A stretch of DNA of 64,000 bases. Origin: Lingula anatina. Taxonomy: Eukaryota > Brachiopoda > Lingulata > Lingulida > Lingulidae. The translations under genes were made by a program, and so were the position numbers. Under the pieces are notes generated by a model that made no database searches, was not told where the DNA came from, and saw only the letters and a program-made list of their open reading frames with translations. The stretch's first letter is position 1, and every line of letters begins with the position of its first letter. The stretch spans positions 261,926-325,925 of the forward strand of contig NW_019775514.1 in assembly GCF_001039355.2 (NCBI RefSeq), written 5' to 3'. This document shows positions 22,578 to 33,849 of the stretch, piece after piece.

Positions 22578-24819
22578 CTGAAGAGTGGGAAAGGTCTTTT
22601 ATATTATAAACATGCTATGTACAACATTGTGGTAAAATTTGATCAATGTTTTTGATAGTGATTTAAGGTAGTCCTCTCATATTAGCTTTTTTTGCGATCT
22701 GCGCAGGTTTCGCGCATGAGTAGTTTTTTGAGATAGCGGCTAATTATGAAAATAAAACATGCCATAAAATACGTAATTCATCTTTTTAAGAAATTTGTAT
22801 GAAATCTTTGATGTTATTTTGGTCGAAGCGCTACGAATATGTCAACTATGCGTTGCGTATGAGTGAACGCTTGGTCTTTTACGACGTAAAGTACCCACTT
22901 GCGACTTTGTTTACAAATACCGCATGTAAGAAGTTACGCGAAGAAGGGATTGAAAAGAGCGTTTTAGTAAGGCTTGTATAGCAGTGACATGATCTTATCT
23001 CACGGAAAACATTCACAAGGGCTTGTATTTTGACCACAAAGTGTATTGTGGAGATTTGTCATATGGTTACGATGTGTGCAACAAGACATTGCCTTCTTCC
23101 GATCACCCAGGGCCAAGTTACCGTGATTTAATGCTGAAAACAATTCTCTTCTTTCACAATAAGTTAAAATAATTAGATTCATGGCGTTTTGTTGTTGATT
23201 TAAGTAGGTTATTGAAAAATATGACCTGCAAACAGTGCGATTTTCAGCTCTCCAGAAGAGATGCAACCGGTGTGCACCCGCCTGGCGTGTTGCGACGTCA
23301 TTCTTGTAATGGTTTTGTTAAAGTGCAAATGGACAAAACCATAAAACACACAACAGAGGACCAAGGGTTTTTATGCAGATACATGTAATACTTTTTTGAT
23401 GCTAGGAAAATAAACAGTATATTTTAGAAGATAAAGTGTACTTTATTCCAACTTTATCCTAATTTAACCAATCATAAACAAGAGACTTTAGTTTGTAAAT
23501 TTATTACTTCACAGAAATAATTCAGCCCATAATGCATTAAAAGAAAGTCTTGAGTTACAAAATTTAGTTAATTTTTGCAATGATGAAAGTGAAGAAAATC
23601 CTTTTTTCTGATTTATTATTTTATCCCAGTCAATTGACTAAATCTTGTGTGAAACCTCTACCAAATTCTGTAGAAAACCTTGTTTGTAAAAAAATAATTT
23701 CTCCATGTGTAGGAAAAAAATTAAGCTGTCAGGGTTAACATATCAGAATTTGTAATTGCTTTTCAAAGAGAAGGTCGAGATGGTCTTTATTTTCTTCTCA
23801 GTGAAATCAATCCAAACACAAAAAAACACGAGTAACAAAATGCATAAAAGTAATAAAAAAATTGTATTAATTTTTAANCCCTTCCTTTACTCTTCCTTTC
23901 AATCACAAATAGTTTCTACCTATACAATTTCTCATAAAAAGCAGACGTCAGAAGTTAAAGAAATTTAGGGATTCTTTAACGTAAATTGTCCACTTTGGCG
24001 GAAGAGACGATCGGTGGTGAGTAAGGCGTCCGAGGCATTCTTTTCAATTCTGCCATTGCAATTAGCTGTTCTGTCAGCCGCCCTCTGAACACCTGGCTGA
24101 TAAACAAGGACTTTCACTTTAGACTTAAGCAAACTGTGTATTACCCTTTAAATTGTAAAGAAACTGCTTGTGGTAATCTACTGTTATCGCACCATCGACA
24201 GAAGTTATCTGAAAAAGAAAAAATACACTTAAAAACATGACGGGGAGTAAATGTAACAGCCTTAATACGCTGCAAGGGTTTGGGTACTGACGTCATCCCT
24301 TAGGACAATTTCATATTATTGAGCACGCAATCATATTTACTCAATTTCTCTTCGCAGACCAGATGTTGTGTGCTTATGCGGAAAAAGTCCTCCTGTAGTT
24401 TATCGCATTGCAAGAAGACTCCTAATGAATTTGAAATTATTTTCGTGAGCTAGGATGAGAATTTTAACTTTATAGATAGTAAAATAGTGAGGAAAACGCA
24501 TAGAAAAGGCTGTTCCCGTTATAAAACATCTTCCCTATGCATACAGTTTGACTGAATAAACTAAGCCCGCAAGAGGGCAGCAGGAGCAATAGCAGCCGAC
24601 GCATCTGTCTGAGCCGAAGAGATAAACTGGAGACCGCCTTGGTACCTGTTACTATGCAAAACATTTGGTCAGTGTTTTATTTTAGTCGACATTGCAGCAG
24701 AATGCTATTGCAAGTCGAGAATGCCAAACTTCATATATTCTCTACATACACTTTTTCATGTAGTGAAGTTTTGTTTAGTCCTATAATATAAAAAGTCCAT
24801 CAGGGGCCTAATGACGGTC

Positions 24820-24857
<38 letters not shown>

Positions 24858-25423
24858 CATAGCATAGTCATACTGACTGGTTCATATCAATATGGACCCC
24901 TCTACCACCCCCATCTCAAGTGGTATTTTAATCAGGCCCAATATTTAACTCCTCTTGGCAAGTCTGAAATCAAAGAGATAAATAAGTTAATGAATTAAAA
25001 AACTGAAAGAAAAAATGTCAGTGATGTTAAAGAGAAAGGCGTACCACCTATACCATCTTGCTAAATCTAGTTATATCTATAAAGTTTGTACTAACGGTGT
25101 ACTAACTTAAGTAGTTCAAAAATAAAAGGACCAAAAAGTTAATTTATTGATAAATTTGAATTTACCAATAATTCAAAGATACAAATATGAAATATCCCAG
25201 TTTGATGCAGTCTTTATACGACAGCTTTTTGCGGCTGTGAAGAATTCTGTGATCCAGCATATTTTGAGGCTCTTATGTCCGAGCATATATGCTTAATAAT
25301 TGAGCGCTTCTTTGTACCATATTGTGAAAAAATTCTAATCTCTTTGATACCATGTGAAATCAATGTCTATTTTAGCGATTCCGTGAATCATTCATTGTTC
25401 TCTTGTGAAGAGGGTGCCTTTTC

Positions 25424-25689
25424 CAGGGGCCGGTCCAGGGTTTTTTGAAGGGGGGGGGGTCTTTTTTTTTAAGAATGACGTTCAGGCCTCGGATGCGAAG
25501 CCGACTCCTGCCCCCTTGGTGCGGGGTTCGGTGTTTTGGAGGGCAAGCGGTGCCATCTGGTGCAGTTTAGAACTATGATTCAGCTCTTCAAAATTCTAAT
25601 ATCAAGAGGGGAATGTTGATTTGATATATTTTTTTCAGAAACCTAAGGAGAATGGGGACCCCACTGACACCCCCCAAATCCGCCACTGT
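25424..25689. mobile_element. hAT-like non-autonomous repeat
   Basis: The ends read CAGGGGCCGGTCCAGGG and, reversed, CAGTGGCGGATTTGGGGG, resembling the CAGGGGCGGAT termini common on hAT-type MITEs of invertebrates. A related copy in the opposite orientation is at 52960-53193. Both share a block around GGATGCGAAG(C/T)CGA and TTTTGGAGGGC(A/G)A. Confidence 0.55.
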
Positions 25690-25699
25690 TTACACTATA

Positions 25700-25881
25700 T
25701 TAGGCTTCGTTCACATGCAATGTCTATTTTCTAAATTCTATTTTCTATTCGCGCTATCTTATAATNCGCGCTGCCAGTAATGACGCCGCGGGATACCCAG
25801 GCCAAAGACCGTGATCATAAGACATACCGCAAATAGAAAATAGAATTTAGAAAATAGACATTGCATGTGAACGAAGCCTAA
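25700..25881. mobile_element. MITE with 50 bp perfect terminal inverted repeats
   Basis: The first 50 bases, beginning TTAGGCTTCGTTCACATGCA, are mirrored exactly at the other end. Only about 80 bases, including one N, lie between the arms. The perfect arms suggest a recent insertion. The outer TTA/TAA may be part of the target duplication. Confidence 0.85.
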
Positions 25882-26919
25882 GTCTGGGTGTTGTTGGAAG
25901 GTCCTGTAGTGGGATAGTTAGCTACCTACTTTCTTTTACACATGTGAATAGGACTTACATATCTTAATAACTGACATGTAGGACTGGGCATTGAAAGTTT
26001 TGCAAGAAACAGATAGAAACAGACTGTCAGTGCAGTCCATCGCATTACACCCCGATCTCGAATGCTGATCGAAAATGATTGTTTCGCAGCACCGCTATGC
26101 TGGATAGCTGAATTCCAGAAGCTGAATGTGTTAGGCAGTGATTGTGCTTGGATGTGGTTTGATATGACATCAATGTAACCGTATCCAGTCATCCTTGTCT
26201 CTGTTAAAACGTTCACGGAAACGATAGTCAACACAATCAATATAGTAACCCGCAGTGGAGTTTCAGACCACAATTGCGGTAGGTGTGATGAATGGCACTG
26301 TTACGAAATAATCAACACAATGGTTAAAATTCCCAATCGGTTCAGTTTAACTGTAAATATCATATATTTATGACACATTTACAATTCAACATATTTCTGC
26401 CTTTTCTTTACAAATGATACCAAAGCCTGTTTGCTGTGAAAAGATCCAATTCTTTTTTCAGTGAATAATGTCAGAAAAATAGTTTCTTCACGCAAAACCC
26501 CACTATTATACATTTTTAAAAAATATACTTCTACTTTTGTTTGGTACTTTTTCAAATTGATATTTTCCCTTTTTACCTGCTAGCAATGGTCTTCTTAGTC
26601 TTCTGTAGCTGTTACAAAATTGGACAAAAGACCCTAAAGGGATTTGAGTCATCCACTCCTATGGAACTACCTCCACCTGATCACAATTAAATGCCCGATC
26701 TCTGATTTTTGTAACAGCTAGAGAATACTAAGAAAACCCCTGGTAGAGGGCAATCCTGTTCAACAGAAATGAAAAACACATTTGAACCTTTTCATCTAGA
26801 AAAGATGTATTGTTTTATTCTGGTATTGGGAATATTTACTTAGTATTTGTTGTGCGCCTGAATTTGGTCAACCAGTCTCCAAATTCATACTTTAGACACC
26901 ATTTGGAGGTAAAACTAAC

Positions 26920-27076
26920 GGGGCCGTAGCAATAGTCCAAAGGGTCAATAGTCCGAAGGTTCATTGGTCCGAATGTTCACCAGAGAACTTTTGGACCAAT
27001 GAATCCTTGATTTAAAAACTGATAAAAATGTTACCATTTTTCAGACCAATGAACCTTCGGACTAGCGAGACGCCCC
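26920..27076. mobile_element. small MITE present only in unit B
   Basis: The 157 bp element runs from GGGGCCGTAGC to GCGAGACGCCCC. It contains an exact 19 bp inverted repeat (26951-26969 and 27044-27062, starting GTCCGAAGG). CTAA occurs on both sides, and unit A has an uninterrupted site near 1355. Confidence 0.75.
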
Positions 27077-28217
27077 AAGCTAACAGAGGTAGTCCAAATG
27101 CAACTTACTCTGACACCATCATGAATGATGCTGGTCTGAGTTCCTTGCAATAATAAGACAGACAGAAACAACTCTGGTCTAAACATGCTGTTGCAGCTGC
27201 CCAAGGGCAAAAGATGATGATGATAAAGATGATGTAAGATAATGTTACACCTTTCACAGCCCCATGCTCTCTCTCAATAGTTTTTTTAGTAACATATCTA
27301 TTGTAAAAAATGGTATTAATCTAATAGAATCCATTTGAATCAATACTGTGGCCAACTTTTACTCAACTAGATTAATATATTTCCACATATACCTGGTAAT
27401 ACTAGTAAATTTTACTGAAGGCCTACTAGTATTAGTTTACTTAAATTCTATTCATTTTGCAGCCCAACATGGAAGTAAAATATATATCTTGATTGGAAAT
27501 AATTTCTAAAGAGACTAAACACACTTTTCTGACTCTTTAGAGACAAGTCTCCTTAGAAAAAAAAATTTAACATCATTACGCATGATAGTACATGTATGAA
27601 CAACACAGCAAAGCCCTCAAATGTACATACAATAAGCAGGAAATAATGATGCACAAAATAAGTTATGGATAAGTCTCTTACAAAAGAATTATTTTTTAAC
27701 ATTATACATTAGACTATGAATACCTATTTCACCATATATCAGGGTTGTTTTTGCAAAAATAAATTTGACTTTCTACCAACACATGACTAGAGCTCATACT
27801 TCTCATAATTAAAAAAACATTAATAATGATAAAAATGATAAAAAAAAAATCTTCATTAAAACGTGCCCATCTCCTGAGTTGAAAGAAATGAAGGCACCTT
27901 AAAAAGTTGTTGGACTTGTACCTTTTTTAATTCATCTTGTTTACCTTTAGTACATACATTCCATTATTCTAATGAACTACTGTATTATTTATATAGAACA
28001 TTATGTGATATTACTGTGATATTGAAAAACGTAAAAAAATATTCATCAAGAATCAAGACCATAGGTAGGGGTTGGAAGGGGGTCACACTATCAGGGAAAA
28101 GGTCTGAATCAAAATCTGATCTAGATTTAAAGCTAGTGCTGTACCCTCTGTAGACTATATGCCAATAAAGTCCACTTTAACACAAAAAAGAATGCCAATA
28201 ATGTATTCAGGATGCAC
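27077..28217. other. non-coding region downstream of SDS (unit B)
   Basis: It is collinear with about 1356-2493 and has several small indels. No gene is seen. Confidence 0.5.
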
Positions 28218-31200
28218 TCAGACCAGTCCTAATTGTGCTTTCCATGAGTTCATTAGCTCCATTGTGACTGTGCTGCCCCCACACACTATCACCAAGGCAG
28301 AGTGCACCTGCTCCAGTTTCCTCTCTGCCTGCAGCTTGTGGAGGACATCAGTATAGATTACTGCTAATGCAGCACCACAAGCTGGCTCCACCATCATTCT
28401 GTGGTCATCTGAGAGCAAATAAGATCTTATTTCACTTGTTAGGACAGATGTTTTAGTAAAGTTATACAGACCAGAATTAAAATTTACATATAAATTCTCA
28501 CACATATTATACTGTTTTACTACAAAACATTTGAGAAACATTATTATTATTATTATTATTGGGAGGAGGTCGTTAAAAAACAAATTTCAAATGTCATAAT
28601 TTATAATAGGTAAAACTAGTTATTCTTACCAGCAAATCTATGACATGCCATGACAGCATCCTTGTCTGATACCACCACTGAGTGAAAGATGTATTGCTTG
28701 TGCTGGTCCCAAAGCTGTTTGGAAACTACTGTGGATCCAAGGCTCTTCGCTATGCTGAAACAAAGAAACAATACTGGGAATGACATGGTAAGACCAAACT
28801 TAATGTTTTGAACCTTTTATGATTTTCCCCATAAAGCTCTGTAACAAAGATAGAAGACATATTAATTTTGGTATGTTTTTTTATGTAGTCACACTCTTTC
28901 AATACCTAGATATCCCTGGCAAGGTAACAATTTTGCCAGCCTGTATTGCAGCATTCAGGCAGTTAGCTCCTTCTGTTTCTACAGCTACCACAGGAATGTG
29001 CTGCCAACCAACTTTTGTCATCCCTGAAAAGGAGAAGACATCAATCACACTCTCATCACTGAATTGAAGGAACCTCTTGTATGCAAAAATATGTCGAATT
29101 CTAATAAGCCATCATTATATAGAATCCAATGTCTGACACATTTCTGCCACTATGAGAAAAGTGAAAATGTTTACCCAAAGTTGGAGCTAGCACACTTAAA
29201 ACAGTATTGGAAATAAGTGTTTTCATACATTATTTGAGAAGAATAATCATACCTTCCAAAATGCCATTCATTAAGCCTCCTCCCCCCACAGATGCAATGA
29301 CAGCACCTGGGGGATGATGCATTTGTTTAGCTGCCTCTACAATCATTGTACTATGTCCAGTCCTAAAACAGCAAGTGCATCACATTTGAAATTTCTGTTA
29401 TCATGTCAATCAGAAGCTCTATGTAAAATAAATTAGTTTCAAAATATCAGTGAAACTCCCTTTTATATCAGCACATGTTGTCATTGCTATTATCAAACTA
29501 AATGCCAAGAGCACCTGTATGCCAGCAATTTTCAATAGGAAAGTCAGGGTGTGGAAATCAAACCAAAAGTATGATGATGTGCCGAAAGCTACATATTTTA
29601 GGCAAAGATGATTCATTGCACTTACCAAATATCAGGATGCTCAAAGGGATGGACCATTACGTAACCTAATAAACAATGTTTTGTAAAAGTTATTATATGT
29701 ATTTGTTTAAGTGCTACAAAAAACAAAAGGCAGATAACAGATATTTTCACTTACTGCATACCTTATGCTAGTACAAGAACATATTTTGTTCTAAATAGTC
29801 TTTCTTAACTATAACAGTGAACTATGAAAAAGCTTTTTCAAGGTTTCTAGATACTAGGATGCTAAAACAGAATTATTCCTAACTTAGAAACTAAATTATA
29901 AATGCAACATTTTGGACCACCATCAATGGACCTTTGACATGTGAATGGCCATTTTGCACCAGAATCAAACGTCCAGGAAGAAGGACACTATTGCAAACCC
30001 AATTTCAAGAATAATTCTGCTTTCTAATTACAGTGAATTAAGCCTCTCAGAAGGTGATAATTCATTTAGATGAAGATATATTTACAATGTTGTATATTAT
30101 GGGTCAAATCAACTCTTTTATATAATTCACTCATAGTTTATACCATAAGTTAACTTATTTCATATATTTCCAGCTGATCATCATATAAAGTCTTCATACC
30201 AGGTTTACTGGCCATCTTCAAGGCCAACTCATTTGCTTCATTCCAAACTTTCCCATGTACTTCAACCTCTGCTCCCTAAAATGAAGAGACTTTTTTTATT
30301 TAAAGTAGTGATAATGGTGGTGGTGGTTGTGCTGCTGAGGGGGGTGTAATCAAACATATTTTAACTTAAGATCTTTCAGTTAACGGAAAATATAAACATT
30401 CACCTGAAAAGATTTACTCCTATTAGGGTATAAGGTATTATTAAAATAACACATGTACTGTACAGTATATCACATATTCAAATATATCGAAAATTACTAT
30501 TCAGTAGTCTTTGATATGTGTCATAAATCACCGAACCTCATCTTTTAGCCTGTCTCTGGTAAATGGAGGTGTTGTCTCAGGCACTACAATGGAAGCATGC
30601 AGACCAAGTTTCCTTGCTGCATACGCTGCAGCCAGGCCTGCATTTCCACCAGAAGAACTGACAATTCCACTGCAACCTTGCTGTGCAGCCTTTAAAAATG
30701 GTATAAAGTATGATTAATTATGTTCATTTTATTAAATAAATGTAAATCTGAGGTATGGCTTACCAGTTGATCGGCGGAGTAACTAGTCTGGGGAACAAAT
30801 GGCGCACACTTGACAATGAATTCCTGTATTCCTAAGGTGCATTCCAAGCAGGGGCAGAGCACTTTCAAGTGGATCACACCATATTTGATCCCTGGACTAC
30901 AGTACTAGTAGTTAGTTAGCAGATCAACTGATTCTGAATGTTGCCTTGGAATAGCTTTGAAATTAGGATACAGTATGATGTAAAGTCAATAATTAAATAC
31001 CAATGGGCCATCCCAAAGTATTTTCGCTTTCTGTTACATTTTTGACACTTTTAGTTCTACTAATTCATTACTTGGGAGTTTCTAGCAAAATGGAGAATTT
31101 TTTTTATTCCATTGGGTATGCAGCGTCAAAGAAGAAAATGATATATATGGGATTGCACTTACTGTGGAATCACCCAACCAGTGCAAATAAACAGATTATT

Positions 31201-31253
31201 TAAGCAGCAACTGGATGGTGTATGGCTTGTTTTAAAAATCACACATACAGGGT

Positions 31254-31341
<88 letters not shown>

Positions 31342-31558
31342 TGAATATTAAAAATATTAAGGATTTACTATGCAAAATTCATAGCAGCTCTTGTGACCTT
31401 ACCTTCTGACACAAATTTCCTATCCCTCTTATCTTAAATGAACCAGTTGGTTGACAATTCTCTAGCTTCAAATAAACAGGAAAGCCTCCCAACTTGCTCA
31501 GCACTGTGCTTTCTATCAATGGTGTCTGCACATGAAGAGGATCAGATGTATCTGCCAT
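28218..31558 (-). CDS. SDS: L-serine/threonine dehydratase, SDS type (copy B)
   Basis: This is the second complete SDS gene, with the same eight-exon structure and phases and 322 residues: 31558-31403, 30689-30537, 30275-30200, 29665-29626, 29362-29253, 29023-28906, 28754-28630 and 28408-28218. The PLP lysine (K42), the GGGG loop (168-171) and C302 are kept. Where it differs from copy A it often holds the residue typical of the family: NAG instead of NSG after the asparagine, Y instead of C just before VMVHPF, and EPACGAA instead of EPGCGAA. Other differences include W-T-G-H for W-A-G-H, HHPPGAV for HQPPGAI, AKSLG for AKCLG and AQLGLV for AQFGLV. Intron 3 is 534 bp, against 2.2 kb in copy A. 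It reads as a functional enzyme. Confidence 0.92.
30768..30926. mobile_element. MITE shared by both units (unit B copy)
   Basis: This is the orthologous copy of 7567-7738 in the same SDS intron. It is somewhat shorter through internal deletions but keeps the TGATCGGCGGAGTAACTA start. Confidence 0.6.
31269..31340. repeat. (AT)n microsatellite
   Basis: This is a pure TA dinucleotide tract of about 36 units in SDS intron 1. Unit A has only a short AT stretch here (about 8073-8080), so it is highly variable between the units. Confidence 0.95.
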
Positions 31559-31879
31559 ACTGCTGTCATGAAATGTGATAAATACATGAAGATTAACCAC
31601 ACATCTTCAGCCGCTTTTTCCTAACACTGTCACTCCCTACATTAAAGGAACATTCCACATGATTGACTTTCTTCAATTTTAGATGAAAAAAAAATGTTAC
31701 ACTTAACTTGAAAATCTTCTTGAAAATTCATGATACTTTACCCATACTTCAAGTTATCAGTGGCATATATTGATATTTTTTACCAATAAATGAAACATGA
31801 AGTATTTCAAATGCCTTCAACATTAATCCACATGTTGAATGTAGACTTGCTTATACTATGTTCAATATCACAAGGACCA

Positions 31880-32095
31880 ATATATATTTCATGAAACAGA
31901 TAGAATTTATTTATTGGTCATGTTTTTTTCTATACATTTCATGAAACAGATAGTGAGATTTTATTTATTGGTCATGTTTAATTCTATATATTTCATGAAA
32001 CAGATAGTGAGAATTTATTTATTGGTCATGTTTTATTCTATATATTTCATGAAACAGATAATGAGATTTTATTTATGGTCATGTTCTACTCTTTT
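31880..32095. repeat. 50-54 bp tandem repeat, four units
   Basis: The phrase TTTCATGAAACAGATA, followed by TTTATTTATTGGTCATGTT, occurs four times with starts near 31887, 31937, 31991 and 32045. Unit A has a single unit (about 8597-8652). The open frame across it (31914-32099) is a product of the repeat and not a gene. Confidence 0.85.
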
Positions 32096-32834
32096 CTAAG
32101 TCCCATACATATGTTATCAAGTACCCCTAATACCTTCATCAAATTTTAATTGTTCACAACAAAACCATTGCAACATGATGTTCCTTTACACTGTCCGTGT
32201 GTTATATTTTAATGGTTATTTATAACAACCCTTGCATTTCTTATGATCTCAATCTTATGGTATATTTATATGTTATGTATTTATACTGGTAATCAATGGA
32301 AAAGCTCGCTTTATTTGTCATTTATAGCCTCGCCCATATTCCATTTAATTATTAGCTCTTCTGCTTATACCTTCAGTTCAATTTGTACACAAAAATTGAA
32401 ACTGAAACCTCAGTTCGCTTTCGATTCAACAACAGCAACAACAAAAACGACACACCTGCCCTGGTAATTGGTGGTAAACGACTCAAAATACGACACTAAA
32501 AATTATCGAATTGAGCCTGCGCATACTATTAGCACATAATAAAATCAATGCTTATATCATTAAATAACGCTGCAAAAGTGTAGTTTTACGTTTACTCGCC
32601 ACAAATATCGAATAACCTTTGACCTGACACATAGTTGATGTCAAGTTGCGGACGCGTCACTGGAAACCACGCTGAGCAAGACCCGCGGGTGCAATTTTTG
32701 GCTTACAGGTCCCCGTGTGTGAATACTGATAAAAAAATTCTGATGCAGACTAAGAGAAGGCTCATAATCTAACAATGACACGCACGTTAAAGTCTACAAA
32801 CAGTGAAGATCACCGTGCTTGCTTGCTTACTTAC

Positions 32835-32950
32835 CCAATGTGCGACCTGCCGGAAGTTCGTTTACGAGAGAAATGTGACACAACTACCGCAATCGGCGAG
32901 TTGGCTTGGGCAACGTGGGCAAACTGCTTCTTGATAGACAACCTCCGGTG
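32835..32950 (-). other. possible non-coding first exon of SDS (copy B)
   Basis: This is the counterpart of 9627-9775, with the donor at 32834 on the minus strand and the same surrounding block conserved. The 5' limit is a guess. Confidence 0.28.
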
Positions 32951-33849
32951 CTTTTTATAAAAAATCATATCATAAAATATAGGTACTTTATTTGACATAT
33001 TATTATTTAAATGTTATAATTACTATTTTCCCTTGCAAAAAAAATTAAGATGCCTACTGTTCAAACAAGAAAATAACAATGGAATCTATGAACTTCTTGA
33101 ATTTATTTACAATGGGTATAGAAAGGGCTTTAAAACAATGTTATTTACAGATTCAACTTTGTATTAAAATACGAATGTTACATAGATCCACTATTGACTA
33201 TCACACCTACCTTTTCTAACAAAGTTTGCAAGACCTTCTGAGGCAAAATCAATGCACATATTCATCTCATTCATATATTTTATCACTATACATCCATAAC
33301 TATAAAATTATATTCTACTGCACATTTTTGTCACTATAAATCTAATTTCTTTAAATATCAACATTTCAATAGATACTGTATTGTCGAGATTCAAGGTGTA
33401 ATCTGTAGTGTTATTTACCCACATCTCACAATGTCTTGAGATAATTCAAAGAAATGAACATGTATAATCAATGCTGTGGTCTTTAAAACAGCACTGGAAA
33501 TGTCTATCATTAGGTCACTCACTGGAATATTTAACAGTGCAGTATCATAATATTAATTCATTGTATGTATGTTGTGTATTTTGGTGCTCTATAGAGGTAT
33601 CATTTATCATCACTACTGAACAGGTTCCTGTCATTCACTGGCACTGGATTTAAATTACATTTAACAACAACCAATTCTGTCACTTAGTGTTCTTCCATAA
33701 AACATTTAGAGAAGACTCCAAGAACTGCCCTCGTCCCTGCCATATTTAATTGCTCCAATTCACTGCATGGGTTCCTTTGTTGTGTACAATATTGGAATAA
33801 ATATGTGGTTTCATTTTTTTGCAGTTTTCAGTCACATTTCAAGAACTAA
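32951..33849. other. intergenic region between SDS and PPP4C (unit B)
   Basis: Nearly identical to 9776-10650. I see no gene in it. Confidence 0.5.

Larger units (their letters stand above)
1051..22668. repeat. duplicated segment, unit A
   Basis: From about 1051 to 22668 the sequence parallels 26612-43849 in the same orientation, gene for gene and largely base for base outside insertions. Left of 1051 and right of 22668 the similarity stops. Unit A is about 4.4 kb longer, mostly because of private insertions at 3099-3747, 4153-4374, 5053-6740, 8782-9045 and 13897-15890. The right boundary falls inside an ANAPC7 intron. A segmental duplication and an uncollapsed haplotype both fit. Confidence 0.9.
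22669..26611. other. single-copy spacer between the two units
   Basis: I see no supported gene here. The longest frame is a 115-residue minus-strand ORF at 25926-26273 with a hydrophobic start but no recognised domain. The spacer holds isolated unknown bases near 23878 and 25766, a T-run at about 24828-24857, a hAT-like repeat (25424-25689) and a perfect-TIR MITE (25700-25881). An assembly join could lie at its left edge. Confidence 0.5.

Noticed and set aside
22799-22981. 60-residue plus-strand frame in the spacer
   Set aside because: It is short, isolated and unmatched, with no promoter or splice context.
25926-26273. 115-residue minus-strand frame with a hydrophobic N-terminus
   Set aside because: There is no domain, no flanking splice signals and no similarity I recognise; it lies in a repeat-rich spacer. 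It cannot be excluded as a lineage-specific exon.
31914-32099. 61-residue frame with repeating FYSIYFMKQI-like segments
   Set aside because: It is created by the 54 bp (multiple of three) tandem repeat and is absent in unit A, which has a single unit.
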